Source of the DNA: Nocardia cyriacigeorgica NBRC 100375
Lineage (GTDB): Bacteria > Actinomycetota > Actinomycetes > Mycobacteriales > Mycobacteriaceae
DNA length: 44,857 nt
Assembly: GCF_000308555.1 (NCBI RefSeq)
Contig: NZ_BAFY01000189.1
Span: forward strand, 1-44,857
Direction of reading: 5' to 3'
Part shown: one piece after another, positions 42,784 through 44,857 of the stretch
Layout: every line of letters begins with the position of its first letter
Position numbering within the stretch: the first letter of the stretch is position 1
Notes under the pieces: generated by a model
Told to the model about the DNA's origin: nothing
Databases searched by the model: none
The model's input: only the letters and a program-made list of their open reading frames with translations
Position numbers and translations under genes: made by a program

Positions 42784-44309
42784 TGGAACTCACCGGAGAG
42801 CAGTCGGCGGGTGGGCGATCGCACTTCGGACATCGGTGGCTGCGGTTCGTCCCCGGCGTCGCGATCGTTGTGATCGTGCTACAAACTCTGCTCGATTCCC
42901 CCGCGCTGTCACTGACCACGATGGCTCTGGTGGTGGCGGGCGCGCTCACCATGATCGGCGCCGGTCTGCGCCGGCATCGGCCGCGGCGGCCGTTGCCGTG
43001 GTATCTGCTGTCGGCGTCGGCGGTGTCCTTCGCCGCGGGCATCGCCCTGCGCGATTTCGCTGGCACCGGCACCCGGTCCCTCGACGACGCCTTCACCCTC
43101 GCCGGCTATGCCGGCATCGGCGTAGCCGCGGTGTTCTGGTTGCGCCCCCGCCAACTCCATACCGATTACGACCTGTTGCTCGACTCCGCGCTGATCGGTC
43201 TCGGCGCGCTGCTGGCGTCGTGGACGTTCCTGATCTCCCCCGCGCTCCGCGCCGACGGCCACCCCGGCCATGCCGTCGTGACGGCGATCTATCCGATCCT
43301 CGACGCGCTGTTACTGGCGCTGGTCGCCTACTCGGTGGCGACGACGACACGGTCGGAGACGTCGCTGCGGTGGCTGCACGGCGGGCTGCTGCTGGCCCTG
43401 CTCGGCGATCTCGGCTACAACCTCGAGGTCGCGGGCACCCCGGTGGCAGGCCGGGACGTATTGCTCGCACCGCTGCTGCTGGCCTACACCCTCGTCGGCG
43501 TCGCCGCCCTGCACCCGACCATGACCTCGCTCGGCGCACCGCATCCGATCCATCCGCATCATTCCCGCCAGCGCGCCAGCTTCCTCGCCGTCGCGCTGAT
43601 CGTGGCGTCGCTGATCCCGGTGGTCGGCTCGCGCCTGGGCACCGTGGACCGGGTGGTGGTGTCGACGCTGTGCGCGCTGCTGCTGATCGGCGTGCTGGTG
43701 CGCAGCGAGCGCGCCATCGTGCGCAGCGCGCGCAGCGAGAAGCGGGCCCAGTACCAGGCCGACCACGACATGCTCACCGGGCTGCTCAACCGGTCGGCGC
43801 TGCTGCGGGCGCTGGCGCGCAATCGCGGCCACTGGGCCGAACGACCGCTGTGTTTGCTGTTCATCGACCTGGATGGGTTCAAGATGATCAACGACAGCTA
43901 CGGCCATGCCGTCGGCGACGAACTCATCGCCAACGCGGCCTCGCGGATCCGCCGGGCGGTGCGCCGCGACGACGTGGTGGCCCGCTACGGCGGCGACGAA
44001 TTCGTCATCCTCGCTCCACTCGACCGGCAGGAGGCCGAAGGCCTGGCCAAACGACTGCTCGCCACCTTCATGCGCCCGTTCGACCTCAGCGCGGGCGAGG
44101 TGCCGATCACCGCGAGCATCGGCCTCGCCTGTAGTGGGCCGCGCGCCGCCGAAGCCGACATCTACGGCCTACTGCGCGAAGCGGATTCGGCGATGTACCA
44201 CGCCAAGGAGTACTCCCTCGGCTACACCTTCTACGACGCGTTCCGAGACGAGACCCGCGCGGCGCCCGAGACCGTCCGCCGCCCCTGGCAGCGCGAGACG
44301 GCGGTCTGA
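42783..44309 (+). CDS. membrane-bound diguanylate cyclase (GGDEF)
   Basis: 508 residues. The N-terminal 310 residues hold about nine transmembrane helices (for example 24-37, 43-61, 72-90, 105-120, 131-151, 165-186, 198-212, 227-244, 266-283 and 290-307; the exact number is uncertain). The C-terminal GGDEF domain (about 320-490) has DHDMLTGLLNR, FIDLDGFKMINDSYGHAVGDE and the active site GGDEF (403-407). R394-x-x-D397, five residues before it, is the inhibitory I-site that binds c-di-GMP. The domain should therefore make c-di-GMP and be product-inhibited. No EAL domain is attached. The membrane part may sense a signal linked to the coupled arginine decarboxylase. Confidence 0.92.
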   Translation: MELTGEQSAGGRSHFGHRWLRFVPGVAIVVIVLQTLLDSPALSLTTMALVVAGALTMIGAGLRRHRPRRPLPWYLLSASAVSFAAGIALRDFAGTGTRSLDDAFTLAGYAGIGVAAVFWLRPRQLHTDYDLLLDSALIGLGALLASWTFLISPALRADGHPGHAVVTAIYPILDALLLALVAYSVATTTRSETSLRWLHGGLLLALLGDLGYNLEVAGTPVAGRDVLLAPLLLAYTLVGVAALHPTMTSLGAPHPIHPHHSRQRASFLAVALIVASLIPVVGSRLGTVDRVVVSTLCALLLIGVLVRSERAIVRSARSEKRAQYQADHDMLTGLLNRSALLRALARNRGHWAERPLCLLFIDLDGFKMINDSYGHAVGDELIANAASRIRRAVRRDDVVARYGGDEFVILAPLDRQEAEGLAKRLLATFMRPFDLSAGEVPITASIGLACSGPRAAEADIYGLLREADSAMYHAKEYSLGYTFYDAFRDETRAAPETVRRPWQRETAV

Positions 44310-44324
44310 GCGCCGCCCGGCGGG

Positions 44325-44840
44325 TCAGTCGGGCAACTCGGCGAGCAGCTTCTTGGCCTCCTCCAGCTCGGCCTGCAACTGCTCGACCTTGGCCAGCTGC
44401 GCGACACGCACGGCTTCCATGATCCCGCCGACCACCTCGGAGACTTCGGGGTGCAGCAGTTTCGCGGCCTGGGCGACAGCGGCGCTGTTCACCGGAAGCG
44501 CTCGCACGGTGCGCTTCTTGCCGTTGACCACGTCGACGCTCCACTCGCCGTCGGCGGTGCCGCTGATGGTGACGGTGACCTCGGCCGCCTTCGACTTGCG
44601 CGCGGGAGCCTTGGCGGCCGGCTTCGGCTGCGCCGGTGTCGCCGGCTGTTGCCGCGCGGGTGCGGGCTTGGCGGCACCGTTCGAGGTAGCGGGCTCGGGA
44701 GCCGGTTTCGCGGCCGGTGCCTGCGCGGGCGGAGTGGCGGGGGTGCTCGTCGGGGCCGACGGCTTGGTCACAGTGGGTGATTCCTTCCTGGTGGTCGATG
44801 CCGGCTGGGCGACGGCCTTGTCCCGCGCGGGCTTGGTCAT
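44325..44840 (-). CDS. Ala/Pro-rich protein with C-terminal helical domain (DUF6319-like)
   Basis: 171 residues. The first 90 are low-complexity Ala/Pro/Lys/Thr (KPSAPTSTPATPPAQAPAAK and similar). The rest holds a short beta unit (AEVTVTISGTADGEWSVDVVNGKKRTVRAL), a helix (NSAAVAQAAKLLHPEVSEVV) and a C-terminal coiled coil (AKVEQLQAELEEAKKLLAEL). The pattern recalls actinobacterial proteins named DUF6319, of unknown role, with a Lys/Ala tail that may bind nucleic acid. ATG at 44840 has GAGG upstream; GTG at 44846 and ATG at about 44771 are alternatives. It converges with the diguanylate cyclase gene. Confidence 0.6.
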   Translation of the reverse strand: MTKPARDKAVAQPASTTRKESPTVTKPSAPTSTPATPPAQAPAAKPAPEPATSNGAAKPAPARQQPATPAQPKPAAKAPARKSKAAEVTVTISGTADGEWSVDVVNGKKRTVRALPVNSAAVAQAAKLLHPEVSEVVGGIMEAVRVAQLAKVEQLQAELEEAKKLLAELPD

Positions 44841-44857
44841 CGTCACCTCGGCCGGGG

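Overview
The window looks like a chromosomal segment of a mycolic-acid actinobacterium, most likely Nocardia or a close relative. The signs are very high G+C with strong GC bias at third codon positions, many GTG starts, probable leaderless transcripts, a fadE24-fadE23 pair, an orphan type VII secretion substrate operon, and a hisN / prfB / mscS-like / proline-rich small protein / ftsE / ftsX block otherwise known from Mycobacterium and Corynebacterium. I saw no tRNA, rRNA, CRISPR array or insertion sequence. All family names rest on motifs and remembered relatives, because no search could be run.

Layout. 1-7.6 kb: a MarR regulator cut by the left edge with two operator-like repeats, a small membrane protein, a Tat-exported metallophosphoesterase, RecQ, a secreted SMP-30-like beta-propeller, a GNAT acetyltransferase, a HisN-type phosphatase and an FMN reductase. 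7.7-12.5 kb: an XRE regulator, then prfB, an MscS-family channel, a 50-residue proline-rich membrane protein, ftsE and ftsX, closed by a strong hairpin. smpB, which follows ftsX in M. tuberculosis, is missing here. 12.6-15.4 kb: fadE24-fadE23 behind two nested palindromes. 15.5-17.7 kb: a four-gene translationally coupled operon with an EspC-like and a WxG protein.

17.8-25.6 kb: a lipoprotein, MerR and MarR regulators, a MarR-controlled MFS exporter whose operator lies inside the promoter spacer, an imine-reductase-like enzyme broken by a one-base deletion, an lrp / azlCD (brnFE-like) branched-chain amino acid export locus, a thioesterase, a thioredoxin and an MmcQ/YjbR protein. 25.8-31.6 kb: glutaminase and an MFS transporter, overlapping by ATGA and each broken by one base, an O-methyltransferase, a CHAP-domain protein without a signal peptide, and a secreted protein. 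31.8-40.1 kb: two tandem paralogous acyl-CoA synthetases, a small membrane protein next to a PepSY protein (perhaps metal related), a secreted glycine-zipper protein and a membrane protein.

40.3-44.8 kb: an orphan galactokinase, and divergent from it the most unusual element of the window: a three-gene overlapping operon of a pyruvoyl-dependent arginine decarboxylase, an unrecognised GNAT-like protein and a nine-helix membrane diguanylate cyclase with intact GGDEF and I-site. This suggests a link between arginine/agmatine metabolism and cyclic di-GMP that I do not know to be described. A proline/alanine-rich protein ends the window on the opposite strand.
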